The notes under the pieces were generated by a model. The model was not told where the DNA came from. It searched no databases and saw only the letters and a program-made list of their open reading frames with translations. A stretch of DNA of 64,000 bases from SABY01 sp964593705. Lineage in GTDB: Bacteria; Bacteroidota; Bacteroidia; Bacteroidales; 4484-276. The position numbers and the translations under genes are program-made. Location: contig CAZQIV010000021.1 of NCBI GenBank assembly GCA_964593705.1, positions 1-64,000 of the forward strand. The letters are read 5' to 3'. Of the stretch, positions 27,510-36,772 are shown piece after piece; position 1 is the first letter of the stretch, and each line of letters opens with the position of its first letter.

Positions 27510-28429
27510 GTTTTCAGTTTTTTAGTTTTTGAAAAATATAGATATTTTTTGAATAACAAAAGTATGAAAAAAAACTTCGTCATATTAAAATTGCTTGCAG
27601 GTTTAAATGATTTGGAGTAATTTTTATTGATTATAAAAAAGAATTCGAAACCTGAAATCCATTTATTTTCGTATGAATAAAAAATGCCTCCCAAAAAAAC
27701 AATGAAAATTTTTGGATATTACTATTTAAATGCTTGTTCAATCAGTGTTTTACCTATACTTGGTAAATCTGTCAACTTACTCATTTGGCTTGGATTGAAT
27801 GATTTTTATTACGTATTCATTAAGCTGTTTTGTCAGTCCCCAATTAAATGGCCGCTGCCAAAGACTCCCCCTTCCCGAAAGCTATCAGGTTTTTTTTCAT
27901 TCATATAACGCAACCACTACGTGGTAGTTTTTCTTTAAGGATATTGATTTACTACAATACCTAAACTTTCCGAAGTGTCGGAACAGGCTATACTGAGTTT
28001 TTAGCAACCCGGTACGGGTTGAGATATTTTAGCTCAACAGAATTACCATGATTCGAAAAAACCCGGTACAGCCCGTCCCGTCTATGCGGGAGGTTTCGCT
28101 ATTTGAATATCACTGCCGCCATAATTAGATTTCGTAAAATTATCTTGATAAATTGTTTATCAGTTTATTAACAAGCGAAAACCACTAATTAATACCCCTA
28201 ATAAAATCGTTGATAGCTTTCGGGATCCCCCTGAAAGGGGAGGATGCCATCGCACTGGCCGTTGCCTTGGCCAGTGCGGCTGGTCTCCCTTTCCGCCAGC
28301 TGGCGGAGAAGGGGTCGGTGTCGAGACGAAGTCTCGTGCATGCACGAGCAAAGCTCGGCAGGATGGGGTCATGATGATTTGGTATTAAATTCCGCCACCT
28401 AAAATTATTACTTTACAATTATGAATTTT
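27510..28429. repeat. long intergenic region of palindromic repeat debris
   Basis: No convincing gene in 920 bases. Visible pieces: ACCACTACGTGGTAG (27910-27924), CAACCCGGTACGGGTTG (28005-28021), a TCCCG...CGGGA palindrome (28076-28091), and a GC-rich block at 28190-28380 with CCCCTGAAAGGGG, a 10-bp hairpin at 28251-28278 and CCGCCAGCTGGCGG, resembling a decayed relative of the MITE-like copies A-C. A short frame at 27684-27908 has no recognisable product. Confidence 0.55.
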
Positions 28430-29260
28430 TCACAAGATTGCTTTTCTTATTTTTAGTAAATCGGTAAGGAGTTTCTCCAGTTTATCAAGATGAAGCATGT
28501 TTGCACCATCCGATAGTGCATTGGCAGGATTGGGGTGGGTTTCGATGAAAAGGCCGTCAACACCAACGGCAACACCGGCTTTAGCGATGGTGCCGATGAG
28601 ATCGGGGCGGCCACCGGTAACCCCGGCTGCCTGGTTTGGCTGCTGTAGCGAATGGGTACAATCCAAAACTACGGGAACCTGATTTTTCTGCATTTCGGGA
28701 ATGGCACGGTAATCCACAAGTAAATCCTGATAGCCAAACATGGTGCCCCTTTCGGTAAGCATGATGTTTTCGTTGCCTGCTTCGCGAACCTTTTCAACCG
28801 CAAATTGCATGGATTCGGCCGAGAGAAACTGACCCTTTTTGATGTTGATCACTTTTCCGGTTTTTGCAGCAGCCACAAGTAAATCAGTTTGCCGGCAAAG
28901 GAAAGCAGGTATTTGCAATATGTCAACATATTCGGCAGCCCGGGCGGCTTCTTCGGCGGTGTGGATGTCGGTAACCACAGGAACTCCAAATTTGCTTTTT
29001 ATTCCTGTAAGGATTTTTAATCCCTTTTCATCACCAATTCCTGTAAAAGAACTTAGTTTTGATCGATTGGCCTTGCGGTAGGAAGCCTTGAAAATGAACG
29101 GAATTTTTAACTTGTTGGTGATGGCAACAATTCTTTCGGCTATTTCGTAGGGGGAAGTTTCATTTTCTATCACACAGGGACCGGCCATCAAAAAGAAATT
29201 TCCGCTACCGGCAAATTTTATATTCGGGATGTTTTGGATTATTTCGCTCACTGATTTCAT
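28430..29260 (-). CDS. kdsA: 3-deoxy-8-phosphooctulonate (KDO-8-P) synthase
   Basis: Condenses arabinose 5-phosphate and phosphoenolpyruvate for the lipopolysaccharide inner core. A TIM barrel of 276 residues. Family motifs: MAGPCVIE near the N-terminus, FKASYRKANRSKLSSFTGIGDEKG in PEP binding, LTERGTMFGYQ, and DCTHSLQQPNQ. It lies 38 bases after a nitrilase gene on the same strand and may share its transcript. Confidence 0.95.
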   Translation of the reverse strand: MKSVSEIIQNIPNIKFAGSGNFFLMAGPCVIENETSPYEIAERIVAITNKLKIPFIFKASYRKANRSKLSSFTGIGDEKGLKILTGIKSKFGVPVVTDIHTAEEAARAAEYVDILQIPAFLCRQTDLLVAAAKTGKVINIKKGQFLSAESMQFAVEKVREAGNENIMLTERGTMFGYQDLLVDYRAIPEMQKNQVPVVLDCTHSLQQPNQAAGVTGGRPDLIGTIAKAGVAVGVDGLFIETHPNPANALSDGANMLHLDKLEKLLTDLLKIRKAIL

Positions 29261-29298
29261 TGTCTTAATTTTTTGATGATTTACAAAAATCGTAATTA

Positions 29299-30234
29299 TT
29301 AATCAGCGATGATGGTTTCCGGCTGATCCTGAATATCAAGTTTAAAAACATCGGGTCGGGCATAATGGCCTGTAACATCAAAATCCATTTTTGCACGGCT
29401 TACCTCGGTTAAATCCAAGTCGGCAACCAGTATTTTTTCTTCTCCCCAGGCCGGGCCACAAATTACTTCACCCATTGGTGAAACGATTACACTCCCGCCA
29501 TTGCTCATAACCTCAGGTTCATCCCGGAGTAGAGGTATCAAATCGTCGGGGTAGTCTGTTTTTTTTACAAACTGGTTACATCCCATCACAAAACAACGGC
29601 CTTCCATGGCTATGTGTTTCATGGTGCTCTGCCACGATTCACGGGCATCGGCAGTGGGAGCGAGGTAAATCTGAACTCCTTTCCTGTACATCGAAAGGCG
29701 TGCTTCGGGCATATAATTTTCCCAGCAAATCAATCCGCCAACTAGAGCAAACCCTGCATCAAAAGTGGTGAGTGTTTTACCATCGCCTTCACCCCAGATT
29801 ACACGCTCGGTGCCGGTGGGTTTAAGTTTGCGGTGCTTCCCGATTAATTCCCCGGAAGGGGAAAAATATAGCAAAGTACAATAAAGACTGCCATTGATTT
29901 TATCCCGCTCAGTTATTCCAAGGGCAATAAAAGCATTGGCACTTTTGGCCGCTTCACATAAGGCCAGGGTTTCAGGGCCGGGAACTACAAGGCTGTTGTC
30001 GTGGTAACGTTGCCAGAGTTTGCGGCCTTCATCCGTTCTTTTTCCTACAACTGCGCCAAAGTCGAGGCCGCGTGGGTATGCCGGAATAAATGATTCAGGA
30101 AATAGAATGAGTTCGGCGTGTTGTTTTTTACATTCATGGATGAGTGCAATGGTTTTTTGTAAGGATTTTTTCAAATCAAAAATGACGGGAGTAGCTTGTA
30201 CCACTGCCACCCGAAGTTGTGTTTTTGCCATCAT
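29299..30234 (-). CDS. nitrilase-type carbon-nitrogen hydrolase
   Basis: A 311-residue protein with the Glu-Lys-Cys triad of the nitrilase superfamily: LILFPESFIPAYP, KHRKLKPTGTERVIWG and LICWENYMPEARL. The GTERVIWGEGDG and CWENYMP details point to the true nitrilase branch (nitrile to acid plus ammonia) rather than amidases. It lies upstream of kdsA. No pathway link is obvious. Confidence 0.88.
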   Translation of the reverse strand: MMAKTQLRVAVVQATPVIFDLKKSLQKTIALIHECKKQHAELILFPESFIPAYPRGLDFGAVVGKRTDEGRKLWQRYHDNSLVVPGPETLALCEAAKSANAFIALGITERDKINGSLYCTLLYFSPSGELIGKHRKLKPTGTERVIWGEGDGKTLTTFDAGFALVGGLICWENYMPEARLSMYRKGVQIYLAPTADARESWQSTMKHIAMEGRCFVMGCNQFVKKTDYPDDLIPLLRDEPEVMSNGGSVIVSPMGEVICGPAWGEEKILVADLDLTEVSRAKMDFDVTGHYARPDVFKLDIQDQPETIIAD

Positions 30235-30543
30235 TTTATGCTGAATTATAGTTTAGATTTCTTGTTTTACTACATTATTAAAAGCAGATATCCTGACCCG
30301 CAAGTTACAAATCAATGAGTTTTACTATTATTATCGTAAATTAATATGTCACCAATTCAATTATTATTTCTCCTTTTTTGCTTAGTGTTTCTATGTGTTC
30401 TAAGTGCCTCAGTGTTTATTTTTAATAAGTTACCACTTAGACACCCCGATAGCTATCGGGGGCACAAAGACTCACTCAGATGTATCTTTCACTACAGTTG
30501 ATTTACAGTAAGTAAGGAGTTCTGAAACTATAAAAAATCCCGG
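30235..30543. repeat. intergenic region with short palindromes
   Basis: Holds a perfect palindrome CCCCGATAGCTATCGGGG at 30444-30461 embedded in CTTAGACAC...GCACAAAGACTCA, a degraded form of the CACGAAGACAC repeat, plus AAGGAGTTCTGAAACT near 30515, the outer arm seen at 49856 and 50074. No gene is visible. Confidence 0.6.
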
Positions 30544-31893
30544 CTATCGCCTTTTTTTAGCCTTATTTACATTCTTATCGCCACGGGTTTTGGGCTTTTT
30601 ATATTTTTTTGCCAACTCCCTTTTGTATGAGCCTCCCAGGTTGCTTTTTTTGTTTTTCTCTTTCTTTTCGTGAAAAGCACCGCCGGGCTCGGCAATTTCT
30701 GTTTTCCGGTTTCGGCTTATTATAATTTTAGGTCTTTCTTCGGGAAGTAGTAATTCGGATATCTCAACTTCTTCAGGAAATGCCAATTCAGGGATTTCCA
30801 TTTCCATGAGCGCTTCAATGGCTTCCTTTGCTTCTCTTTCTTTTTCGGTGTAAAACAGGACGGACTTGCCTTCCTTCTCAGCGCGGCCACTGCGCCCAAT
30901 GCGGTGGATGTAGTTTTCGGGATAGGCAGGTGTGTCGAAATTGAAAACATGACTCACACTTTCCAAATCCAGCCCGCGGGCCATTACATCGGTGGTGATG
31001 AGGATGCGGTTAGCGCCTTCATCAAATTGGCGGATGTTTCTTATGCGGTAGTTCTGTGATTTGTTGGAATGAATAATGCCCATTTCTTTTCCAAAAGTTT
31101 CTTCCAACGCTTCGAACAATCGGTCAGCATTTTTTTTGCTCGAAACAAAAACCAATACTTTGCTGTATTCTGTTTTGTTTTTAAGAATGTATGCCAGCAA
31201 GTTTACTTTGGTGAAAAAGTTTGGCACAGGATAACATTGCTGGGCGATATTGTCGAGGGGCGTTCCACTTAGCGCGATGGTGACTTTAACCGGAGACTTA
31301 AAAAAATCATCGATAAGTTCATCCACTTCTTCGGTCATGGTTGCCGAAAACATCATATTTTGCCGGCGTTCGGGCAGAAACTCCAGGATGTTTTTCAACT
31401 GAAACCGAAAGCCAAGATCGAGCATTACATCCACCTCATCGATGACAAGTTTTTTGATGTCGTTGAGTTTGAGAACCCTCGTAAGTGCCAAATCGTATAA
31501 GCGTCCGGGGGTGGCTACAACAATGTCTGATCCGGTATTAACTGTTATTTTTTGGGTATTGATATTGGTGCCACCATACAAGCCAATGGTTCTTAGGGTC
31601 ATGTATTTGGACAGGCTTTCGATTTGCTCCACAACCTGCAAAACCAATTCGCGCGTGGGAACAATAATTAGCACTCGTGGTGTATTTTGCTTCGAAAAGG
31701 TCATCTCTTTCAGGATGGGTAGCAGGTAGGCAAGCGATTTGCCCGTGCCGGTTTGGGCAATTCCCACCACATCTTGTCCCGAAAGAATTACAGGGTGTGC
31801 TTCTGATTGGATAGGAGTGGGGGTGGTGAATCCCAAATCCTGGATTGCTTCAAGTAAGGCTTTGGTAAGGTTTAAACTTTCAAAACTGTTCAT
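30544..31893 (-). CDS. DEAD-box ATP-dependent RNA helicase (DEVD variant)
   Basis: A 449-residue helicase of the RhlE/CshA type. Motifs in order: Q motif (GFTTPTPIQ), I (AQTGTGKS, residues 46-53), Ia (PTRELVLQV), Ib (TPGR), II as DEVD instead of DEAD (VIDEVDVMLD), III (SAT), IV-VI (VLVFVSSK, ITTDVMARGLD, HRIGRSGRAEKEG). The C-terminal tail is basic (KKYKKPKTRGDKNVNKAKKRR), as in RNA-binding tails. It probably helps cold or ribosome-linked RNA remodelling. DEVD is a tolerated but less common motif II. Confidence 0.92.
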   Translation of the reverse strand: MNSFESLNLTKALLEAIQDLGFTTPTPIQSEAHPVILSGQDVVGIAQTGTGKSLAYLLPILKEMTFSKQNTPRVLIIVPTRELVLQVVEQIESLSKYMTLRTIGLYGGTNINTQKITVNTGSDIVVATPGRLYDLALTRVLKLNDIKKLVIDEVDVMLDLGFRFQLKNILEFLPERRQNMMFSATMTEEVDELIDDFFKSPVKVTIALSGTPLDNIAQQCYPVPNFFTKVNLLAYILKNKTEYSKVLVFVSSKKNADRLFEALEETFGKEMGIIHSNKSQNYRIRNIRQFDEGANRILITTDVMARGLDLESVSHVFNFDTPAYPENYIHRIGRSGRAEKEGKSVLFYTEKEREAKEAIEALMEMEIPELAFPEEVEISELLLPEERPKIIISRNRKTEIAEPGGAFHEKKEKNKKSNLGGSYKRELAKKYKKPKTRGDKNVNKAKKRR

Positions 31894-31909
31894 TCATCAA
31901 TTATTTCGG

Positions 31910-31917
31910 CAAAAGTA
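31910..31917 (-). promoter_or_regulatory. candidate -7 box for the DEAD-box helicase
   Basis: On the minus strand TACTTTTG matches TAnnTTTG and lies 17-24 bases before the helicase ATG. No clear -33 element was found. Confidence 0.35.
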
Positions 31918-32036
31918 AGCCTTTTGAGTGAACCTGTTTTTTGTTTTGGTGTAGCTGGATTTTACCTTAGTAAATAAGAAATGAATGATTTTCAAAAATT
32001 TGTGAGATGTTAACTATCTCGGTTTATAATTTAGAA

Positions 32037-32347
32037 GGGTCTGCTGAAAAAAGCCTAATCTTTTGGTATGTATATGGTTATTCCAAGAAATTTGATTCCT
32101 ACTAAAATGTTTTGGAAGCAATTTATTAAAAATCCTTGCATCAAATATTGCGGTGCGCCGCACCTTTTTCTAAATAGCTGGAAAGAATTCTACAAAGATT
32201 ACCGGTGCTCCGCACCTGAAAGGATAGCCACAGAGTGGCGATAATCCTCGCCTCGCGGCGAAGCGGGGTATTAGTATTAAATCGGGAGGTGCAGCGCACC
32301 TAAATATTAAAACAAATTATAAGATTTTATTTTTTTCAGCAAGTCCC
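32037..32347. mobile_element. 311-bp non-coding element with 28-bp terminal inverted repeats
   Basis: The left end GGGTCTGCTGAAAAAAGCCT (continuing to 32064) is matched in inverted form by 32320-32347 (TTTTTTCAGCAAGTCCC end) with few mismatches. Inside are three short palindromic blocks of the GGTGC(G/T)(C/G)CGCACC kind (about 32150, 32200 and 32287). There is no ORF, so it resembles a non-autonomous insertion element. It fills most of the 31894-32426 intergenic gap. Confidence 0.65.
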
Positions 32348-32426
32348 AATGTAGAGGAGGTTGCCCGGAATCTTGAAAAAAGTTAACCAATGATTTTTGG
32401 TTTTGATTTTTCAATCGTTTCTAAAC

Positions 32427-33263
32427 TTATAAAAGCTTGATGCCTTCGGGGTTTATCTCAATTTTACGCATTTTGTATAAAGCTCCAATGGCTTTTTTGA
32501 AGGCTTTTTTGCTCATGCCGAATTTTGAATAAATTTCGTCGGGGCTACTCTTGTCGGTGAAGTGCAGGTATCCGTTGTTTTGTTCGAGCGCTTTGAAAAC
32601 GGTTTCTGTATTGGCATCATTAAATTTGTCGTACCCGGCAGGCTGAAGTGAGATGTCTATTTTGTTGTCTTCACGAATATTTTTAACATACCCGGTCATT
32701 TTATCACCGACATTAAGTTCGGAAAAGATTTCATTATTGAAAATGAGCCCCTGGTGAATGTTGTTGACGATTACCGAAAATCCAAGATCAGTTTTTTTCC
32801 ATACCAAAACTTCTACCTCTTGATTTTCGCTAACGGTAATGATTTCGTTTTGCAAAAACCTTTCAATACGGCTGCTGCCATAAAGCCTGTCGGTTTCCAG
32901 GTCGATATCAAGGTAAACGATATACCATCTGTCTTCTTCCATTTTTTGCTTTTGCTCCCTGAAAGGAACCATCAAATCTTTATCGACACCCCATGCCAGG
33001 AAAGCGCCCACACCATCAGCAATGGTCTTAACCTGCAAAAGCGAAAATTCGCCAAGGGTTAATTTTGGTTTTTGGGTTGTGGCCACCAATTTGCCTTCGT
33101 TATTGTTGTGAACAAAAACCTTGATGGTATCGCCGGCTTTAGCCTCCCGGGGGCAATATTTTGAAGGCATCAGAATTTCCTGTCCCGATTCGTCGCCAAG
33201 TTGAAGTCCCTCGGCAGTCTCACTTAAAAATTTCAGATCGTTGTATTTTCCCAGTTCAATCAT
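32427..33263 (-). CDS. CvfB-like S1 RNA-binding protein
   Basis: A 278-residue protein built of several S1-like OB folds and a C-terminal winged helix. GDESGQEILMPSKYCP and GAFLAWGVDKDLMVPFREQ are characteristic CvfB segments. A later S1 repeat spans FNNEIFSELNVGDKMTGYVKNIREDNKIDISL, and the helix-turn-helix is KSSPDEIYSKFGMSKKAFKKAIGALY. The family includes a virulence regulator in staphylococci; the role here is unknown. Confidence 0.88.
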   Translation of the reverse strand: MIELGKYNDLKFLSETAEGLQLGDESGQEILMPSKYCPREAKAGDTIKVFVHNNNEGKLVATTQKPKLTLGEFSLLQVKTIADGVGAFLAWGVDKDLMVPFREQKQKMEEDRWYIVYLDIDLETDRLYGSSRIERFLQNEIITVSENQEVEVLVWKKTDLGFSVIVNNIHQGLIFNNEIFSELNVGDKMTGYVKNIREDNKIDISLQPAGYDKFNDANTETVFKALEQNNGYLHFTDKSSPDEIYSKFGMSKKAFKKAIGALYKMRKIEINPEGIKLL

Positions 33264-33432
33264 GGAGCAAAATGTATTTGGTGATTTGTGATGTTTAAAA
33301 CAATATGAGCCCTTTACTCATTAGGCTTTTTTTATGTAAATAAACCTGGGTTAGAGGCGTATAATTTTACTGTGCAAAGTTACTACAAATAACGGCTACC
33401 GGGAAAGAGTGCGGAAGAACAGGATTTATTTT

Positions 33433-35817
33433 TCACATTAAAAAATTTCCAATCTTTAATCCGAAGTATATTGTGCGGGGATTCATTGGTCCGTAAATAT
33501 ATCCTGGGTCGCGGTCAATTCCGCTATCGAAATCATTTTGATATGAATTAAAAATATTTTTTACACCGGTAAATAATTGCAGTGTAGCGCCATTCAACTT
33601 GAGGTTGTACCGTACTTTTAATCCTAAATCAAAAAAACTATCTGTTTCTCTCAACTCACCATCGTCAGGATTAGGTATTTGTAATCCGAAATAGGGCACA
33701 AGCATTTTTCCTGTATAATTGCCGGTGGTGGAAAAGCCCCATTTTTTCGATGGCTTCCAATCTAAAGTGAGGTATCCATAATCATTCGGAGTGCGGAAAA
33801 ATCTTTTTTCGTCAAACTCCTGCGCTTGTTCGTATTTGCTTTTTTGAATGGTAAAGCCTGCTTTAAACGAAAACTCATCTGTTGGCACTAAATTCAATTC
33901 TATATTTAAGCCTTGAATTTTTGCCCCTTCATCAGCATTAACACGGGTGTAAATAACAGTTCCGTTTTCGTCAGGTTCGCTATATTCATTTGCAAAAGGA
34001 TTATTCAGTTGCGTGTAAAACCCTTCGAGCAATAAGCCAACATAAACTTTGCCCAATTGCTTGTTGAAATCAAGGGATGCCATCAAACTATGACTTGTTT
34101 CCTGCTCTAAACCCGGGCTATTCTCATGGATTACCCTTCTGGAGCCTGAGGTTTCGATGTGAAGGTCTTCGTCAAAAATTTGTGGGGCACGGTATCCCTG
34201 CGAGTAACTTAACCTGGCTTGCAAATACTTTTTGAGGTCGTATTTAAAAGTAATTCTTGGGCTTAACACATTTCCGGATTTATTAGAACCTGAATGTTCC
34301 TTGTCTTTTACCTTGTAATTATCAAAACGTGCCCCGGCAGAAACTTTAAGTTTATTCCAGTTGATTTCGTACTGCGCAAAAACCCCGGTGGTATTCGTAG
34401 TTTGGTCGGCAACCACAACATTATCGGTATGTGGAATATTTACAATGGTATCGTCAGCAATTATTGCATTATCAATATTGGCATATCCCAGTTTTTTATC
34501 TGTAAGCCAGGCACCGTTATTTTCAATACCGAAAACTAAATTTGACCTTCCCAATTGTGCATTGTATTGGATACCTAACGTGTAAGAAAAGTCTTGTGTG
34601 TTTCCATAATCGCTCAAGGATTTTCCTGCCCCATAGTACGAATCCCTGTTTACCCTTTGACCGGAAGCATAAACTGAAAACAAGTCTGTTTCCCTGAAAA
34701 ACTGCTCATAAGTTAATGCACCTGTTGTAAGGTTATGATTTACTGATTCAGCAATATTTGCTTCATGTTCAGGATAATCAAATCTATCGCCGCCACGCCG
34801 CTCTTCTTTTATATTGAAGAAATCGGCAGTGAGTTTGTTTCTTGTACCAAACCGGTGGTACAATCGGGTGCCAATGGTGGTATTATTTAAAGAAGCAATT
34901 TCAGAAAAATTATCATTGTTTGCATCAAAGGGTTCTCTGTCGCGGTAAAAACCATAAAGTGCCATGCCGGTTTTATTATCGGCCGAAACCAAAGATGTAT
35001 TGAAGTTTACTGAGTAATCTTGTGTAGGATTTGCAGCGTCATCCAGACCAACACCCATAAGCCCGCTATTTACACCAAACTCATAGGCATTATTGACAGG
35101 GTTTTTAAGGATTAGGTTTATAGTACCTGCAATGGCATTGCTGCCATATAATGCTGAACCACCACCGCGAATCACTTCAACTCGTTCGATCATACCCGAA
35201 GGTATGAGTTCCAAACCATAAACGCCGGCCAGACCGCTAAAGATGGGGCGGCTGTTTATTAAAATTTGAGAATACGGGCCTTCCATTCCATTCATTCTGA
35301 CCTGAGAAAAGCCACAATTCTGGCAATTGTTTTCCATGCGTAAACCCGGACAAAAATTCAATCCTTCGCTTAAAGTTACTGATTGTGTTGCAGCAAATAG
35401 TTTAGGCGTAATAGTATTAACAATGGTTGACGATTCTATCCTGTTTGTGGCATTTCTATCCCCGGTAATCACAACTTCTTCAAGTCCCAGGGCATCTTTT
35501 TCCAATTCAAAATTCACCTCTTTTGTCTCTCCCTTTTTAATTGATATTTCTATTTCACCGGGCTTGAATCCCATATATGTAGCTTTAATGGTATGCTTTC
35601 CCTCAGGCAGATTGATTAGTTGATAGTGCCCCGTTTCATCGGTTGTTGTTCCAATTGTAGTTCCTTTAACATGAATGGTTGCAAATGACAAGTGTTCGTC
35701 GCAATCGATGCAAATAACATGGCCAAAAATATTGGCATCTGTTTTTAATTTTTGTGCTAAAAGGATTTGTGAAAACGACAATGTAAATACTGTCAAAAGT
35801 ATAAGTAATCTTTTCAT
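33433..35817 (-). CDS. TonB-dependent outer-membrane receptor
   Basis: The protein has 794 residues. Signal peptide 1-21, then a carboxypeptidase-regulatory-like beta-sandwich (about 30-115: HVICIDCDEHLSFATIHVKGTTIGTTTDETGHYQL), a TonB plug (about 125-235) with CQNCGFSQVRMNGMEG and GGGSALYGSNAIAGTIN, and a 22-strand barrel ending in an aromatic strand (TIYFGLKIGNF). The CirA/BtuB-like plug and the adjacent His-rich membrane gene suggest uptake of a metal or metal chelate. The ligand cannot be read from sequence. Confidence 0.9.
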   Translation of the reverse strand: MKRLLILLTVFTLSFSQILLAQKLKTDANIFGHVICIDCDEHLSFATIHVKGTTIGTTTDETGHYQLINLPEGKHTIKATYMGFKPGEIEISIKKGETKEVNFELEKDALGLEEVVITGDRNATNRIESSTIVNTITPKLFAATQSVTLSEGLNFCPGLRMENNCQNCGFSQVRMNGMEGPYSQILINSRPIFSGLAGVYGLELIPSGMIERVEVIRGGGSALYGSNAIAGTINLILKNPVNNAYEFGVNSGLMGVGLDDAANPTQDYSVNFNTSLVSADNKTGMALYGFYRDREPFDANNDNFSEIASLNNTTIGTRLYHRFGTRNKLTADFFNIKEERRGGDRFDYPEHEANIAESVNHNLTTGALTYEQFFRETDLFSVYASGQRVNRDSYYGAGKSLSDYGNTQDFSYTLGIQYNAQLGRSNLVFGIENNGAWLTDKKLGYANIDNAIIADDTIVNIPHTDNVVVADQTTNTTGVFAQYEINWNKLKVSAGARFDNYKVKDKEHSGSNKSGNVLSPRITFKYDLKKYLQARLSYSQGYRAPQIFDEDLHIETSGSRRVIHENSPGLEQETSHSLMASLDFNKQLGKVYVGLLLEGFYTQLNNPFANEYSEPDENGTVIYTRVNADEGAKIQGLNIELNLVPTDEFSFKAGFTIQKSKYEQAQEFDEKRFFRTPNDYGYLTLDWKPSKKWGFSTTGNYTGKMLVPYFGLQIPNPDDGELRETDSFFDLGLKVRYNLKLNGATLQLFTGVKNIFNSYQNDFDSGIDRDPGYIYGPMNPRTIYFGLKIGNFLM

Positions 35818-35960
35818 AAAATCATGTTTTTTCGTGATAAATAAATTTCATTTTTGGCGATATAACCCCTCTTGTCGTTGGAGTTGCCAAACAACAAGTG
35901 GTGTTGAATTACAGAAATTAAAAAATTTGTAATAAAACTAATGAGATGCGAAAATTGATA

Positions 35961-36323
35961 TTATGAAATTGGGGGTGCCCGGCTTTTCCGAAGATTTATG
36001 TAGCTTAAGTCGGGAATTGTTATTAATTCAAATAAAACTTTCTCTTTTTTAACAAGTGCAATTAATGTAAGAGATAAAAAAACAACAAGAAAAAGAATTT
36101 CCAGATTTTGAAAAAATATAAATTCAGCTTTTGTGTGTTGATGAGATTTGTATGGTTTTGAATCGTGAGATTTATCGTAAGGGTGAGCATGTACTATTAT
36201 AGTTCCATCACTGAGTTTATGGACATGCATGAAAGTTGCCTTGTTGGCAATTAACAATCCCATTACCCCTGTCAGTAGCAGGATAACAAGCTTTATTGTT
36301 ATATTTTTACAGGCTTCTTTCAT
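35961..36323 (-). CDS. His-rich two-helix membrane protein beside the TonB receptor
   Basis: A 120-residue protein with two predicted membrane helices (about 10-28 and 70-92) enclosing a periplasmic loop rich in His (MHVHKLSDGTIIVHAHPYDK and on to KSHQH). The loop resembles that of the NicO-like permease at 25359-26084 (H-x-H-K-x-x-DG-x-IVH-x-H). It lies 143 bases upstream of the receptor on the same strand. It is probably metal-binding; the exact role is unknown. Confidence 0.75.
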   Translation of the reverse strand: MKEACKNITIKLVILLLTGVMGLLIANKATFMHVHKLSDGTIIVHAHPYDKSHDSKPYKSHQHTKAEFIFFQNLEILFLVVFLSLTLIALVKKEKVLFELITIPDLSYINLRKSRAPPIS

Positions 36324-36772
36324 TAGCCGGCAAAAGTAGAGTTTAGCTTCAATGTGGCAATTTTAAATAAGGTTGGTGTTATTAATTGTTAGAGGGGTGG
36401 ATTACCCCGAAAAATTAATAAGTTTTCTACAACAATGTGCATTACGACACAGCACTCATAACTTTCTGAAAAACAACACCCAGGTCAGGAACTCTGAAAT
36501 TATGGCCAAATGTTTAATCTTAATGCCTTGGTTCTTCGTGGTGAAAAAAATTGACCACAGAGACACAGAGACACAGAGACACAGAGAGAAAAAACTTCGT
36601 GCCTTTGTGCCTTCGTGGTGAAAAAAAATAAACACAGAGGCACAATGCTTCACAAAAAAAAGCTGAGGCTTCGGGGCTTCACTTCGTTCCCCAAAAATGG
36701 GTATTACTGAGCCGTAGCATGTTTTGCCAAATCAGGAGTTTTACGTATTGCACTCCGAAAGGAGAAGGCCTG
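36324..36772. repeat. intergenic region with CACAGAGA tandem and CACGAAG-type repeats
   Basis: Contains a (GACACAGA)n-like tandem (about 36555-36590) and inverted TTCGTGGTGAAAAAAA arms (36534-36549; 36613-36628), a variant of the 49856-50091 element, with GGTCAGGAACTCTGAAATT near 36483 as one outer arm. No gene is seen. Confidence 0.6.

Noticed and set aside
27684..27908. 74-codon open frame between the aminotransferase and kdsA
   Set aside because: No recognisable motif, runs into TCCCGAAAGC palindromic repeat debris, and unusual composition.
33433..36323. Assignment of the TonB receptor as a nickel receptor
   Set aside because: The link rests only on a His-rich neighbour; plug and barrel give no ligand signature, so it is left as metal or chelate uptake.
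36540..36640. Possible CRISPR array from the repeated ACACAGAG units
   Set aside because: Units are contiguous and 8 bases long with no spacers; no cas genes are nearby. No CRISPR array was seen anywhere in the window.
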